From: Diadema setosum
Lineage: Eukaryota; Echinodermata; Echinoidea; Diadematoida; Diadematidae
Assembly (NCBI GenBank): GCA_033980235.1
Contig: CM067065.1
Location: 6,279,328-6,343,327, forward strand
Direction of reading: 5' to 3'
DNA length: 64,000 nt
Positions within the stretch are counted from its first letter, which is position 1, and each line of letters opens with the position of its first letter. A model generated the notes under the pieces. It ran no database searches, was not told the DNA's origin, and worked only from the letters and a program-made list of their open reading frames with translations. Below, piece after piece: positions 34,600 through 46,372 of the stretch. Both the position numbers and the translations under genes were made by a program.

Positions 34600-36530
34600 A
34601 AAACATCGATAAATATCATCAAAAAAATGAATTCAGCAATTACCTGATAGAAGAGGCGAAAGTTCGTTCGAAACATGATGTTAGAATGTATGCATTCTTA
34701 AATCCGAACGAAATAATGAAGCACAATCTAAGACACAAGCGTGAATGTTTTCTTTTTTTATATAACATTTACTGAGGATGCTTTATTTTTGGGTGCAAAG
34801 ATATTTCCCTATTTAGGATGGTTCATTTGAGTGGAGGAGTGTTTGTATTAACGTATTGAGTGGGCCCGTCCTACGATGATATTGAATGAAATTAGATGTT
34901 ACTCGTTGATACTCTGAAAGAAATATTCTTGAAAAAATGCTAACTTGTATTGCGATACACTCATCAAAATATATTAGGTTATTTGATTAGAGTAGCTTAC
35001 GGAGGGATAACTCTTTGAATCGTGATCCTGTACATGAGCGATAACATCATCCAATGATGTTGTTTGCAAAAATTGTCATGTAAAAAAGAAGAAAAAATCA
35101 ATGAATATGTGAGCGAAAAGAGTGATTATAGAATCGTGTGTCCATCAATGTATAATACTTGCCTGTTTGTAGATAGGCCTATTAAACGGAACAGGGTGTC
35201 TTTCAATCTATACAAAGTATTTATATATTTTTATTGCATGGAGATACTGCTTTCCTTAGTCTTGGTGGACACGGAAGGCCGCAAGAAGTTTTACTTATAT
35301 ACCTGTACCTCATCTATGTCAGGAACTGAGTTATGCACAGAGAAAACATCAATATTGTTTTTGGAACATGCCGGTGTCAAAATGGTGCTAGAAAGGAGTG
35401 AATTAAAGGAAATGAGTACGGATAAAAGGGCATTTTAGCCCCTGTGCGACTGTAGGTAGTCAGGTCTATTCAGTCACTTTGGATTCAATGTTCTTTCGTC
35501 TGAGTTGTATGTATACATGGAGAGAGACAAACGCTCTTGCGACAATGAGACAGATCTGACTGCCACGATTGGCTTCCTGTATATCTTTCCAACCATATAA
35601 TCCTGTAACCAACCCCATCTTTATTTGAACGCTTATAGTTATCTTGGAGGCCTTCGATGAGATGCTCTCATTATTTAGGGTAGCATCATTTCATTGGTCA
35701 TTAGAATGCATCAACCTCAGTTCTGGATGGCAGTCTCGAAGAGGTCTGACCTTTGCCAAGTTTATTTACTTCTCCAATAATGATTCTACTTACGTGGTAT
35801 CTGTTGGCACAAATGTTTCATAAAATTGTCTGACGTTAATTTATTTCCAGCGGAGACAATGATTAACATCTTTATTCTACGGCATATTGTAACATGCTGA
35901 TTGAAAATGTCAGTTTTTCTGTTCGCCTAACTTTCAATTGCATTACGAATATTAAGAGAGGTGTTGGATGGGACTAAACATGCTCACAAAATCACCACAA
36001 TCATGTTAGAAAACGATTCACCAAACAAACAAGGGCATACAACTTCTAGCATATTCCGTGGTCATGCATTATTTGTAAAAGTACGTGTCAGGCACAATAT
36101 TTAGGAACACACAAAGGCAGGGGGCACGATTGTGGATATCATTTCGTATGTAAATGCTTACCAAGTTATGCTGTACTTCCGGGTTCAATATTGCTGATTT
36201 ATGTCTCGTTCCGAATCAAATACAGACATAAACTTGCAATCTGTTGTCTAATCTCCCTATAGGAAATTGCGAAGACATATTACACTGAATGTGGTCATAA
36301 TTTCAAGATCCACGCAAGAGGAATTAACTCGTGAAGAGTTGACGTTCCGTCACACAAAGGTATGACACAGCACTCACAAAAAATGGCCGGGCAACTTTGA
36401 GAGGAAAGTTTGTAATCTTTGTGACGTTTTCGCTCACCCCTAACCCCTGATGCAAGCGGGTTTTCCCCATATCTCTAACACTCTATACCGTCTACCTGAA
36501 ATCACAGCGCACAATGAAAGTTCCTATTAC
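34600..36530. repeat. Segmental duplication, upstream block of TRIM unit 2
   Basis: Diverged match to the upstream blocks at 21990-25260 and 60000-61960, for example CATGATGTTAGAATG...GCATTCTTAA (34675 and 60025) and CTCACAAAAAATGGCCGG (36375). A 124-codon open frame at 35064-35438 shows no conservation across the block and is not called. Confidence 0.65.
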
Positions 36531-37090
36531 ACAGTAGCCTCTCGTATGACATTAAAGAAACAGTATAGTTTTGGTTGAGATTGGGATACAGGTTTAAACT
36601 TGCTCGTATATAATTCTAAACCAGTTGTACGAAATATCAAAAAGAGCTTATAAACTTCGAAGAGGAGTCCAAACATTATTGATGAAAATCGGTTTTGAGG
36701 AGGAGTTCTTCTCACATTGTATGCAATTTGATATTTTATAACAGTGGTATTTACTTGATATTTCACGAAAAAAAAATCTGAATCCACATGTAGGTTAAAA
36801 CAAATAGGCCTATAATTAATCTTTTAATCTACTGTAACGTAACCACTTTCACCACTTGGGTTGGGGATTCCAATCTGGATCCCGCGTTATGTCATTTCAC
36901 TTCTCTCTCTCACGCCTCACCTCACTCTCTTTTTATTCTAGTATAGGAGTCAGACGCTGGATTAATGCATACAGCATGCACAGGACTGGTGATGTACATT
37001 TACCGTTCCAACTTCATCGTTTATTCCTTTTCGTCTCGTCTCCCGGCCTGCTAGACACATCCAATCCCTAGCACTTCTGTCTCCAATCAG
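36530..37090. other. Intergenic, no gene seen
   Basis: No repeat pairing or conserved frame was recognised in this stretch. Confidence 0.5.
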
Positions 37091-37266
37091 GGGGGCGTTT
37101 CATCAACGAGTTCGTCGGAGGTTTTCACCGACGAATTTGCTATCAGCCAATCAGACGCAAGGATTTACACTGACAACTGTTAAAAGCTAATGAAATCCTT
37201 GGTCTGATTGGCTGATAGCAAATTTGTCGGTGAAAACTCCGACGAACTCGTTGATGAAACGCCCCC
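37091..37266. mobile_element. Foldback MITE (about 176 bp)
   Basis: GGGGGCGTTTCATCAACGAG at the left is mirrored by its complement at the right (to 37266). The inverted arms run about 65 bp, including a CTATCAGCCAATCAG segment, and surround a short unique centre. The right end runs into a C-tract, so the exact terminus and target duplication are uncertain. Confidence 0.8.
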
Positions 37267-37299
37267 CCCCCCCCCCCCTGATCTACTGTGTCCACACTG

Positions 37300-39420
37300 G
37301 TACTCCGTACTATTAACCGGAGGGCCAAACCCCAAAAAGTCGCTTCCTTAACGAGTGAGTTGCACTCTCTCTACAAACTAAGTAGACCATGCTTATTTTC
37401 AAGTTTTTATTGTAACAAACAACATTCCACTGGTCTACCTCAAAAAATTTGTTGCGAAAGCCTCCAAATCCAAGATGGCGTCCAAGATGGCCGCCAAATT
37501 TATATAATTTGTTATTTGAAAGATAGAATTTGATTGAAACATCAGACTTCAACAAATTTGATGTCATATGAAAGAGAATAAAATTTTCTACAAGTTGATA
37601 CCATTTTTTTGTGGGTTATTGTGATAATTGGATTGAGATTTTAAGGAAAAAACACTCATTTTTTGATATTTTTCTGAAAAAAGGAAAATCATGAAAATGC
37701 TTGATTCAGCATAAATCACAGAAAAACTGAAGGATTATCTTGAAACGTTTCAAGAATTTTGTTTGAAATATAATTAATATTTGGAGAAAATTAGGGGTCA
37801 GTACCATTTTAGGTTCAGGAGTTATAATGTCTCAAACTTGAAAACTCACTATGTAAAAATGGCCACTTTAGTTGTGACAAGACCTTGTTGGTTGTAAAAA
37901 AAAAGCCTGCGCGCGTTAAGACTACTACACGCACCACTGGCACTGGCGCTTGTAGCAGTGCCAGTGGTGCGTGTAGTAGTCTTGGCAAACGCAGACTTTT
38001 TCTTTGACAAACGAGGGTTTGTGCCTGCAAACTAACTTTTCATACCAAGTGGTAGCTCAGGTGATGCTGATTGCTATTATTTCAAAGTAGATTGTTCTGA
38101 AGCAGATGAGATGAAGCAAAAATATCTTTCAAATAGAGGTAGAAGCTTGAAACACTAACCTTGCTATAGAAAGTTTAAAACAAAATTTGGATCAATCACT
38201 CAAAAAATTCAAAATTGCAGGCCATCAAAGCTGACATAGTGTATTGCGCCAAAGTAAATGTATCATTTCGATTTTGATACAATTTTGTCTGTTTTGCTGT
38301 CTATTTATATGGTTTTTATATATTCTGAACATTTTAATGGTATTTCAAACCATCTTAGGTTTTTTTAATGGAGACATTTTTCAGAATGCACCATGAATAT
38401 TTTTTTTTCTAAAAAGTAAAAATAAAATAAAATTAAAAATGTTTATGAAAACCATGCAGAAATTAAAATCTTTCCCATAATATAATCAATATTTGGAGAA
38501 AAGTAGGGGTCAGTATTGTATTTGGTTCAGGAGTTATAATGTCTAAAACTTGAAATCCAATTTTACATAATATATATTTGCACGCATCTGTTCCCAAAGA
38601 CGTCACAGAGGGTCAAATCCAAGATCGTGCTTACTTTTCGAGTTCCACTCTCTCTATAAAGAAGACCACACATAATATTAAGTATATCAAGCAATGTTCC
38701 GTAAGTACACCTCAGTAGATTTGTTGCAAAAACCTCCAAAGTACAGATGCGGTCCAGTAGGGCCGCCATTTTTATTGAATTTAACATTTCAAACATAAAA
38801 TTTGATAGAGACATTGGATTGCAACAAATTTGATGTCATATGAAGGAGAGCAAAACTTCCTAAAAGTTGACACCACTTTAGCTGTGTATTGTGATAAACT
38901 GGGGGGGGGGGTGTTGTTTGCTTCTCTTTTTTTGGGGGGGGGAATACAAATTTTTAAATTGTTTTGAAAAAAGGAAGAAATGTAAAAATGTTAATGCATG
39001 ATTTAATATTTATCAAAGAAGAACTGAAGAATTGTTTTGAATCCTGTGATTGAGATTGAGATTTACTGAGATTGAGACATAATTTATATTTCTGGAATTA
39101 TAGGCAATATCATACACTGTTGACAAATTAACATCTAAAACTTGAAAAACTTGACAATGTGTTTAAGGTCACATGTAATATTGTTATGGTCTAGTGACTT
39201 GCAAGTACCTGCAAACTAACTTTTCATGCCAAGTGGTAGGTGACGCTGGTCGCTATTACTGTAGCATTTCATCATAGTAGATTGTTCTGAGGCAGATAAG
39301 ATTGAACAGAAAGTATTTTCCAAAAAGAGATAGGAGCTTGGAATTTGGCACAAATTTTGCCAATGTGTAATATTTAGCGATAAAAATATTATCCACACAA
39401 AATTCAAGATGGCGTTAATT
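37300..39420. repeat. Repeat family with hairpin, copy 1 (two tandem sub-copies)
   Basis: 37330-38060 and about 38570-39240 are diverged tandem copies (shared GTTGCRAAARCCTCCAAA-type and TTTGATGTCATATGA segments). The first sub-copy also appears in reverse orientation at about 49255-50290, including the phrase CCAAGATGGCGTCCAAGATG (37473) and its complement there. A perfect hairpin lies at 37918-37983. There is no coding frame. The copies flank the Gmr1-type retrotransposon as an inverted pair about 10 kb apart. Confidence 0.75.
37918..37983. repeat. Perfect 28-bp hairpin, 10-base loop
   Basis: Arms 37918-37945 and 37956-37983 are exact reverse complements (start AAGACTACTACACGC). Weaker complementarity extends outward through the CTGCG/CGCAG flanks. 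The same hairpin lies at 49626-49691 in the opposite-orientation copy. Confidence 0.95.
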
Positions 39421-39773
39421 AATCGAGGTTGTCGTTCAAGGCATTATTTACCATTAGTGCACGTAAAACAAAAACCCAGCTTTACTTAATTCCTCAAACT
39501 AGTTCTAAACTGTGAGTTAGGGATAGAACAACTAATGTACAAACTTAAATCAGTATAATTAATGCTAAATATTGTTAGATATACTAAATAGATCTGATAA
39601 GAATGTCTTTTTATATACTAAATTGTTAACAGTTATCATGGTTATGGTTTCTTGAAAAGAAATGGTGTTATCTCCGTATGTTTTAGGCTTTATAATAATT
39701 TTTTTTTTACATATTGTCATGGTATAATGTTTTGTGATACAACTAACCTGCACATATAAATCGAATGTGATAT

Positions 39774-39778
39774 CTCTC
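39774..39778. other. Target-site duplication, left (CTCTC)
   Basis: Identical to 48223-48227 immediately outside the other LTR, as expected for integrase-made 5-bp duplications. Confidence 0.85.
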
Positions 39779-41610
39779 TGTCACATTGAAAATGCATTTC
39801 CAGGTTGTTTCATGTACATCACCTATCGGTCATTCAACTAGACAAACATGTTTACGGGTAGGGATAACGAGACAAAGGGTGCGAGTGAGGGAGCGAGAGA
39901 GAAAGCGAGAGCGAGAGAGAGAAAGTGATAAGACAGGTGTAAATGTTTTACAAGTAGCGCCATCGATGACCGAGAGGAGTTCATTTATTTTTGCATGTCA
40001 ATTAATGTAGAAAGAAAAGACAGGAAATAGCTCCAGTTCCGGGAGAGTGCTGTATAGGTGTTTTCGTTCAAGTCCTTTTAGTTGTATCAAATATTCCAAA
40101 TGCCTCGAAAAGGAGTGTCGTAGTCGAGTAGCAATTTAACAGTAGAGTTGGATCTTTTCGGGGCAGACACCATTTTGATTTCACCGAGAGAACATTGAGT
40201 TAGCTCCGTGATGGCAGGAAACCAACCTGCCACACTCAGGCGCCAGTTGGCAAGATAATTTTGTGTCTAAGCCCAATTTCGTTTGCGGCCAGGAGCCGTC
40301 CGTCCACCTTACCGTCAGCCTGTGTACTGGCTGATTAGAGTTCAGGTTTTGTTTGCTGCCAGAAGGCGTATTCCAACAGCCTTTGCAGCCTTCCAGTAGC
40401 CAAGAAGAAGAGGCATTTTGGTTATATTACACCGGTCATTGGTAAGTTAAATTGCGATTTGAATTCTGCTTTGTCGTGTAAAAGGAGGTGAATGTGTTTC
40501 AGGGCACCACATATAGCCCCGGAGAACCCCGTGAATAAGTGATAAAGTATATTATAAACGATGCGGTGATGTTTGATAAGCTATGCACGGTTATATTTCC
40601 AATGTTTGAAACATTTCATTATGTGAATTTTTGTATGTTAATTGGATAATAACGCAGTTCGTAAATTGTCACTGTGATGTCAGGATTTTAAGCTGATAAT
40701 CTTTGTGTGTGTGTGATTAGAACACACCCCACTGGTATATGTTGCATTTAAATGATTTTGTAGATGGCGCCGAGACCGAGGACGAGCCTACTCCCAGGCC
40801 GACGCATTCGCAGCAGAGCGACTGGGTCCGCCCCTCGCTAGGGAGGACTTTGGACGCCAAAGAATACGGAACGCGGGTCCCTCGCGACACTTTGGAGCTG
40901 GAACAGCAACCTCGCATATAAGGACGCTCCACCCACGAATCAGTTCATGTTCTGGAAGCGAACAGTTTGACAATTAATGTGACTCTGGGGACAACGCAGG
41001 TGAGCGATGAACCTGGCGGGTGCACGACACCCTGTAGATATGATTGATTGTGACGTGGAAGTGTCGCTGAAGTAGAGAGATGAAGGTCATGTTAAATTGG
41101 TAAAAAGATGAAAATAATGTGCACATAATTCGAAGATTGGTATTTATATACTTCATGATAATTGCGGGTTAGCACAGAACCCGGATGTAAACGGAAGCAG
41201 TGTAATTGAAGACAAGTGTTTTAACCGCGGTAAACCGTCGTGCGTGCAGGCTGGTCATCTCCGGATCAGCACTACGGTGGTGTGAACCAAATAGTGTTGC
41301 GCTTGATAGCAGATAGTGTATTGTCAGGGATAACGAATTGATAGTGAAGCTGGTATAATTATTCTGAACAAGTGTCAAGCCAAAATTACAGGTGGAACCG
41401 GACCAAGACAGGGTCCCGTTCACATGGTTGTCGAATATAAGAGTATTGTAATTAAATTTATCTCACTAAGAATTTTGATTTTGCATTTATGTTGGTCACA
41501 ACTCCTTGATTTCAGTCCTGTAAATATTCCACAAATGCTTATATTAAATTGTACATTGAAGTGAATGGCACGAGTGTGATTGAGCATTATTTGAGTCCGC
41601 CCATGTGACA
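39779..41610 (+). repeat. 5' LTR of the Gmr1-type element
   Basis: 1832 bp, TGTCAC...GTGACA. It carries a GAGA-rich stretch near 39885-39925, a TATA-like CATATAAGG at 40915-40923 with an initiator-like TCAGTT at about 40940, and ATTAAA at 41451. The short open frames within it are the same in both LTRs only because the LTRs are nearly identical. Confidence 0.95.
40915..40945 (+). promoter_or_regulatory. Putative LTR core promoter (TATA box plus initiator)
   Basis: CATATAAGG at 40915-40923 is followed about 26 bases later by TCAGTT (40940-40945), the spacing expected for pol II TATA-initiator promoters. A good splice donor CAGGTGAGC follows near 40999-41007. The identical arrangement exists in the 3' LTR (offset 6612). 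This is inferred from sequence only. Confidence 0.5.
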
Positions 41611-41615
41611 TTTTC

Positions 41616-41633
41616 TGGGGGCTTGTCCGGGAG
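41616..41633 (+). other. Primer-binding site, proline-tRNA type
   Basis: TGGGGGCTTGTCCGGGAG lies 5 bases inside the 5' LTR. It differs at only two positions from TGGGGGCTCGTCCGGGAT, the well-known site complementary to the tRNA-Pro 3' end. Confidence 0.85.
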
Positions 41634-41840
41634 TATAACTCGTGCCATTCGAAGTCACATGGGTATATAAACGGAGAAAAAAGTGTAAAGAAAAAGGTTG
41701 AGGAAAACTTGTGATTTTTTTGTTTCCTCTACATTTGTATGTACGTACTATCCATAGGTGCACCGTTGTATATTCATTGTGTACATGATCTGAACTGATC
41801 TGAATACATTCTGGTATTATAAGTGCTCAGGTAATTCGGA

Positions 41841-44800
41841 ATGGAGCTAGCTAAGTTAACTGAAATTGGAGAAAAGTTCGGATTCAGTGGAGAGGAGCTT
41901 AGGCAGTTTGTTACAGACGAGCAAAAGAGACTCAGAGAGGAAAGAGCGGACATGTTAGAGTTAAGGCGACAGGAAAGAGAAACAGCCGAGCTACAATTGG
42001 CGATAGCGCGAGAAAAGCAAACCAAAAGCGAATCAAGTTCTAATGGGTGCAAAGCTCGATCTCCAAAATTGCCTCTATTTCACGAAGACAAAGATAACAT
42101 AGATGCCTATCTACAGCGGTTCGAACGATATGCCAAAAATCAAAACTGGCCAACTACAGACTGGGCACTCAACTTAAGCACGCTGCTTACAGGTAAGGCT
42201 CTTGATGTCCACTCTAGATTGTCAAGTGCGGAATCCAATGATTATGACACTTTGAAACATGCACTCTTGAAATCCTTTCAGCTCACTGCAGAAGGATTTC
42301 GCTCCAAGTTTTTTTCAGGCAAACCGACAACAGGAGAAACGGCATCCCAGTATGCAAACCGACTAGAGAACTACTTGAACAGGTGGGTAAGCCTCTCTGG
42401 TATAGAGCACACTTTCGAGGAGCTGGCAGATCTACTCCTCCGGGAGCAGCTCATCAGTGGGTGTCATCGAGAGCTGGCCATCTTCCTAAAAGAACGGCAG
42501 CCCGAGACTTCGAAGGACGTGGTGAAACTAGCTGAGCAGTACTTAGACGCCAGAGGAGGCACCTTCAAACCACCCCCACCGGCACAAAGGAACATCCAGA
42601 CACACGTGGGACAGATGCCACGGGGCAACACCAGACCTGAAGGTAAAATCCCTCCAAATAACATTTCAGGAAATAGGCCCCCGTCTCAACCCAAATGTTA
42701 CAACTGCCACCAACACGGTCACCTTGCCCGTGATTGTACAAAACAGGGAACCAGAGGCAGAACGTGTTTCATATGCCACAAACCAGGTCACATTGCTAAC
42801 TATTGTCCTTTCTCCCCCATGAAATCGGCAGGTCTAGTCCTCGCCCAGGATCCAGAGCAAGGAAACCCCCCTACCTCGGAACACAGCCTGGCTTCATCGG
42901 AACCCGATAAGGTAGAACCAAATCCACATACTCCCTGTCAATGTCCAGCTTGCACTAACACAAAGGTCAAAATTGAGGCTTCTTGTATGATGGTTCGAAT
43001 GCCACTCAATGCCCCCAAACTAGAATCCACCACAGATCATATCCAATTCAAGTGTGGACACTCCTTGCCGTTGATGAGTGCAGCATGCACCAAAGAACAT
43101 GTGGTCAGACAAATGCCAGTTACTAACGGACTAGTCAATAACAACCAAATTTCTGTTCTCAGAGACAGCGGCTGCAGCGGAGCTGTCATTAAACAAGATC
43201 TTGTCCAGCCAAACCAAATGACAGGTGAAGAAAGTACTTGCGTGCTGATTGATGGCACAGTGAAAACTCTCCCCGTCGCTAGAATAGATGTTGACACTCC
43301 CTTCTACGTAGGGAAAGTTAACGCATTGTGCATGAAAACTCCACTCTATGACCTGATTTTAGGTAACCTACCCGGAGTAAGAGAACCAGACAACCCAGAT
43401 CCCGACTGGACGGCTACACCAATGCCTGTCGGCGCCGTACAGACGAGAGCCCAGGCTCAACGAGACGGTAAGCCATTTCGTCCCCTCAAAACCCCACACC
43501 CAATGGAAGACATCGTGACTCCAACAGCTCTCAAAGAGGCACAACAGAAGGATGAAACATTACACCGCCTGCGAGAACTCGCCGATACTCGTTCAGAGAA
43601 GGTAAGTCGCAATAACGGTCTCTCTTCCTTCTTTTACAAAGACGGAATGCTGTATCGCTCATTCCACTCTCCCCAAATGGACCCTGACACAACAATCACA
43701 CAAGTGGTAGTACCAAAACAATACCGCAAACAGGTTATGCAAACAGCCCATGAAAACATACTCGGAGGGCATCAAGGTACCAAAAAGACAACTGAAAAGA
43801 TACTTACCAATTTCTTTTGGCCCGGTATGAACTCTGACATTACCAGGTACTGTAGATCGTGTGACGTCTGCCAACGTACACTATCAAAAGGTCGTGTAAC
43901 CAAGGTCCCCCTCGGAAAGATGCCGCTCATCGAAGTCCCCTTCGAACGCATTGCTGTAGACATAGTTGGACCAATACACCCAATGACTGACCAGAAAAAT
44001 AGGTACATACTTACCGTTATTGATGTTGCTACTAGGTACCCCGAGGCAATCCCACTCCCAAGCATCGAGACAGAAAGAGTTGCAGAAGCCCTAGTGAGCA
44101 TCTTCACCAGAGTCGGAATCCCCAAGGAAATGCTGACCGATCAAGGGACTCAGTTCACATCTGATCTCATGAAAGAGGTAAGCAAATTACTCTCCATCAA
44201 ACACTTCACTACATCCCCATATCACCCTGCCGCGAATGGACTAGTTGAGCGCTTCAATGGCACTCTAAAACAAATGTTGAAACGTATGTGCGCTGAAAAC
44301 CCAAAAGACTGGGACAGGTACATTACTCCCCTTCTATTTGCAGTGAGAGAAGCACCACAAGAGAGCATGGGGTTCTCCCCGTTCGAGCTTCTTTACGGCC
44401 GGAAGGTACGCGGACCCCTCGACATCCTGAGAGAACTCTGGACAGGAGAAGCCGAAACAGGTGAGACCAAGTCTACTTACCACTATGTACTTGATCTCCG
44501 AAACAGGATCGACGAAACATGCCGCAACGCCCACACTCAACTTCAGAAATCAGCAAACAGGTATGCAAAATACTACAATCAGAAGGCAAAACACAGGGAG
44601 CTACAAGTCGGAGACAAGGTACTCCTACTCCTACCAACTGACAGGAATAAGCTCCTTCTACAATGGAAGGGCCCCTTTGACGTGATCTCCAAAATCAGCT
44701 CCATGGACTACAGGATCGACCTCAACGGGAAACCAAAGGTGTTCCACATCAATCTTCTGAAAAAGTATCATGCTAGAAATGATATTCCCTCTATTTCAGA

Positions 44801-46322
44801 TGCCGAAGCTGCTTGTACCTCCGTGATCGAATGCGAAGAGCAAAATGATGACGAGGAAGAAACGCAGCAACCACTAACTAACACATCTCTCCTACAGCCT
44901 TTCCCATTTCAGGCGAAAGAGTCACTTGACGATGTCTCAATTAACTCAGCCCTTTCCTCCCCACAGAAAGAACAGGTCAACGAACTCCTCAACGAGTACA
45001 AAGACGTCCTGTCTGATCTTCCCGGTCGAACCACGTTAGGCGAACACCACATCAAACTCAAAGGAAATGAACACCTGAAGAGTAAACCATATCCCATTCC
45101 CCACTCTCTTAGAGACACAGTCAGAGAAGAGGTAAAAACCATGCTATCGCTCGGAGTAATTGAGCCATCAGAAAGCCCCATTGCCTCCCCCATAGTACTG
45201 GTTAAAAAGCCCGATGGCAGCAACCGGTTTTGTGTAGACTTCAGAAAACTCAATAAAGTGACTGTATTTGATGCTGAACCCATACCAGATCAAGATGAAC
45301 TCTTCACAAAAGTCGCCCATGCAAAGTTCTTCACCAAAATAGATCTCAGCAAAGGATACTGGCAGGTACCCATGGCAGCCGAATCCAAACCACTAACCGC
45401 TTTTCTTACCCCCGATGGTCTCTTTCAGTTCACAATGATGCCCTTCGGCTTAGTGAACGCTCCCGCCTCCTTCAGTCGACTGATGAGGAGACTGCTAGAC
45501 CGACTCGGATTAACGGTGAACTACATCGACGACATCCTCATCTATTCGACCACGTGGGAAGAACACCTACGTACACTCACAGAACTCTTCAGACGACTAC
45601 GAGCCGCAAAGCTCACTGCTAGACCAAGTAAGTGCTTCATCGGACAGACAAGCGTCGAATTCCTAGGACACGTGATCGATCACGGACAGGTAAGACCCCG
45701 CCCTGAAAAACTCAAAGCCATCCAAGAGGTAAGTCAACCTCAGACCAAACGAGAGCTCAGATCCTTTCTAGGTATGGCGAACTACTACCGGAAGTTCATT
45801 CCGAACTACGCCGCCGTCGCCGCACCACTCACAGACAGGACCAGAAATGCTGAACCAAACAAGGTAAAATGGGAAACGAGCCAAGAGCAGGCCTTCACAA
45901 CACTGAAGGAAAAACTCTCTAACCCCCCTATCCTTCATTTGCCAGATTTGTCACAGGACTTCATCCTCAGGACAGACGCCTCCAACGTTGGACTAGGAGC
46001 AGTCCTCCTCCAAACACACCAAGACGAACGATTTCCAGTCTCCTACGCGAGCCGAAAACTGCTTCGACGAGAACAAGCATACTCAACCATAGAACGTGAG
46101 TGCTTAGCTGTAGTTTGGGCAGTAAAGAAGTTCGAACCATACTTGTACGGCAGACAATTTGTGCTAGAAACAGACCACCACCCACTAGTGTACATGAACA
46201 AGGCTAGCCCTGCAAATGGGAGGCTAATGCGTTGGATTCTGGCTTTGCAACCCTACAGATTCCGTGTGGAAGCTATCCGCGGCAGCGAGAATGTTGGCGC
46301 AGACCTACTAAGCCGGCTGTAG
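41841..46322 (+). CDS. Gag-pol polyprotein, order gag-protease-integrase-reverse transcriptase-RNase H
   Basis: Single 1493-residue frame that makes the retrotransposon particle and copying enzymes. Residues 1-60 are a charged coiled-coil-like region. About 75-240 is capsid, whose 150-240 part resembles a SCAN domain. CCHC knuckles sit at 286-299 and 309-322. The protease motif DSGCS starts at D442. The integrase has a zinc region H637, H644, C674, C677, a catalytic triad D707, D767, E803 (D-35-E spacing), and a GPF-type C-terminal module at about 941-977. Reverse transcriptase has D1168 and YIDD at 1228-1231. RNase H has D1379, E1420, D1445 and a GAD motif near 1486-1488. All key residues are present and there is no frameshift or stop. 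Integrase lying upstream of reverse transcriptase is the Gmr1 arrangement. The start ATG is the first of the frame after the leader; splicing from the donor near 41000 is possible. Confidence 0.95.
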   Translation: MELAKLTEIGEKFGFSGEELRQFVTDEQKRLREERADMLELRRQERETAELQLAIAREKQTKSESSSNGCKARSPKLPLFHEDKDNIDAYLQRFERYAKNQNWPTTDWALNLSTLLTGKALDVHSRLSSAESNDYDTLKHALLKSFQLTAEGFRSKFFSGKPTTGETASQYANRLENYLNRWVSLSGIEHTFEELADLLLREQLISGCHRELAIFLKERQPETSKDVVKLAEQYLDARGGTFKPPPPAQRNIQTHVGQMPRGNTRPEGKIPPNNISGNRPPSQPKCYNCHQHGHLARDCTKQGTRGRTCFICHKPGHIANYCPFSPMKSAGLVLAQDPEQGNPPTSEHSLASSEPDKVEPNPHTPCQCPACTNTKVKIEASCMMVRMPLNAPKLESTTDHIQFKCGHSLPLMSAACTKEHVVRQMPVTNGLVNNNQISVLRDSGCSGAVIKQDLVQPNQMTGEESTCVLIDGTVKTLPVARIDVDTPFYVGKVNALCMKTPLYDLILGNLPGVREPDNPDPDWTATPMPVGAVQTRAQAQRDGKPFRPLKTPHPMEDIVTPTALKEAQQKDETLHRLRELADTRSEKVSRNNGLSSFFYKDGMLYRSFHSPQMDPDTTITQVVVPKQYRKQVMQTAHENILGGHQGTKKTTEKILTNFFWPGMNSDITRYCRSCDVCQRTLSKGRVTKVPLGKMPLIEVPFERIAVDIVGPIHPMTDQKNRYILTVIDVATRYPEAIPLPSIETERVAEALVSIFTRVGIPKEMLTDQGTQFTSDLMKEVSKLLSIKHFTTSPYHPAANGLVERFNGTLKQMLKRMCAENPKDWDRYITPLLFAVREAPQESMGFSPFELLYGRKVRGPLDILRELWTGEAETGETKSTYHYVLDLRNRIDETCRNAHTQLQKSANRYAKYYNQKAKHRELQVGDKVLLLLPTDRNKLLLQWKGPFDVISKISSMDYRIDLNGKPKVFHINLLKKYHARNDIPSISDAEAACTSVIECEEQNDDEEETQQPLTNTSLLQPFPFQAKESLDDVSINSALSSPQKEQVNELLNEYKDVLSDLPGRTTLGEHHIKLKGNEHLKSKPYPIPHSLRDTVREEVKTMLSLGVIEPSESPIASPIVLVKKPDGSNRFCVDFRKLNKVTVFDAEPIPDQDELFTKVAHAKFFTKIDLSKGYWQVPMAAESKPLTAFLTPDGLFQFTMMPFGLVNAPASFSRLMRRLLDRLGLTVNYIDDILIYSTTWEEHLRTLTELFRRLRAAKLTARPSKCFIGQTSVEFLGHVIDHGQVRPRPEKLKAIQEVSQPQTKRELRSFLGMANYYRKFIPNYAAVAAPLTDRTRNAEPNKVKWETSQEQAFTTLKEKLSNPPILHLPDLSQDFILRTDASNVGLGAVLLQTHQDERFPVSYASRKLLRREQAYSTIERECLAVVWAVKKFEPYLYGRQFVLETDHHPLVYMNKASPANGRLMRWILALQPYRFRVEAIRGSENVGADLLSRL

Positions 46323-46372
46323 AGAGAAAGATAGTGTTATAAGTAATTTCTTTTAATTATGAAATGCATTTT

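Noticed and set aside
34559..34606. Upstream in-frame ATG extending TRIM copy 2 by 16 residues
   Set aside because: It lies within the pyrimidine tract of a splice acceptor (TTTCTTTTGCTATTAG); the downstream ATG has the better context and matches the other copies.
35064..35438. 124-codon frame upstream of TRIM copy 2
   Set aside because: It is not maintained in the matching upstream blocks of the other TRIM units and has no recognisable motif.
39786..41423. Small open frames conserved between 39.8-41.6 kb and 46.4-48.2 kb
   Set aside because: The conservation only reflects two nearly identical LTRs; no coding features were seen.
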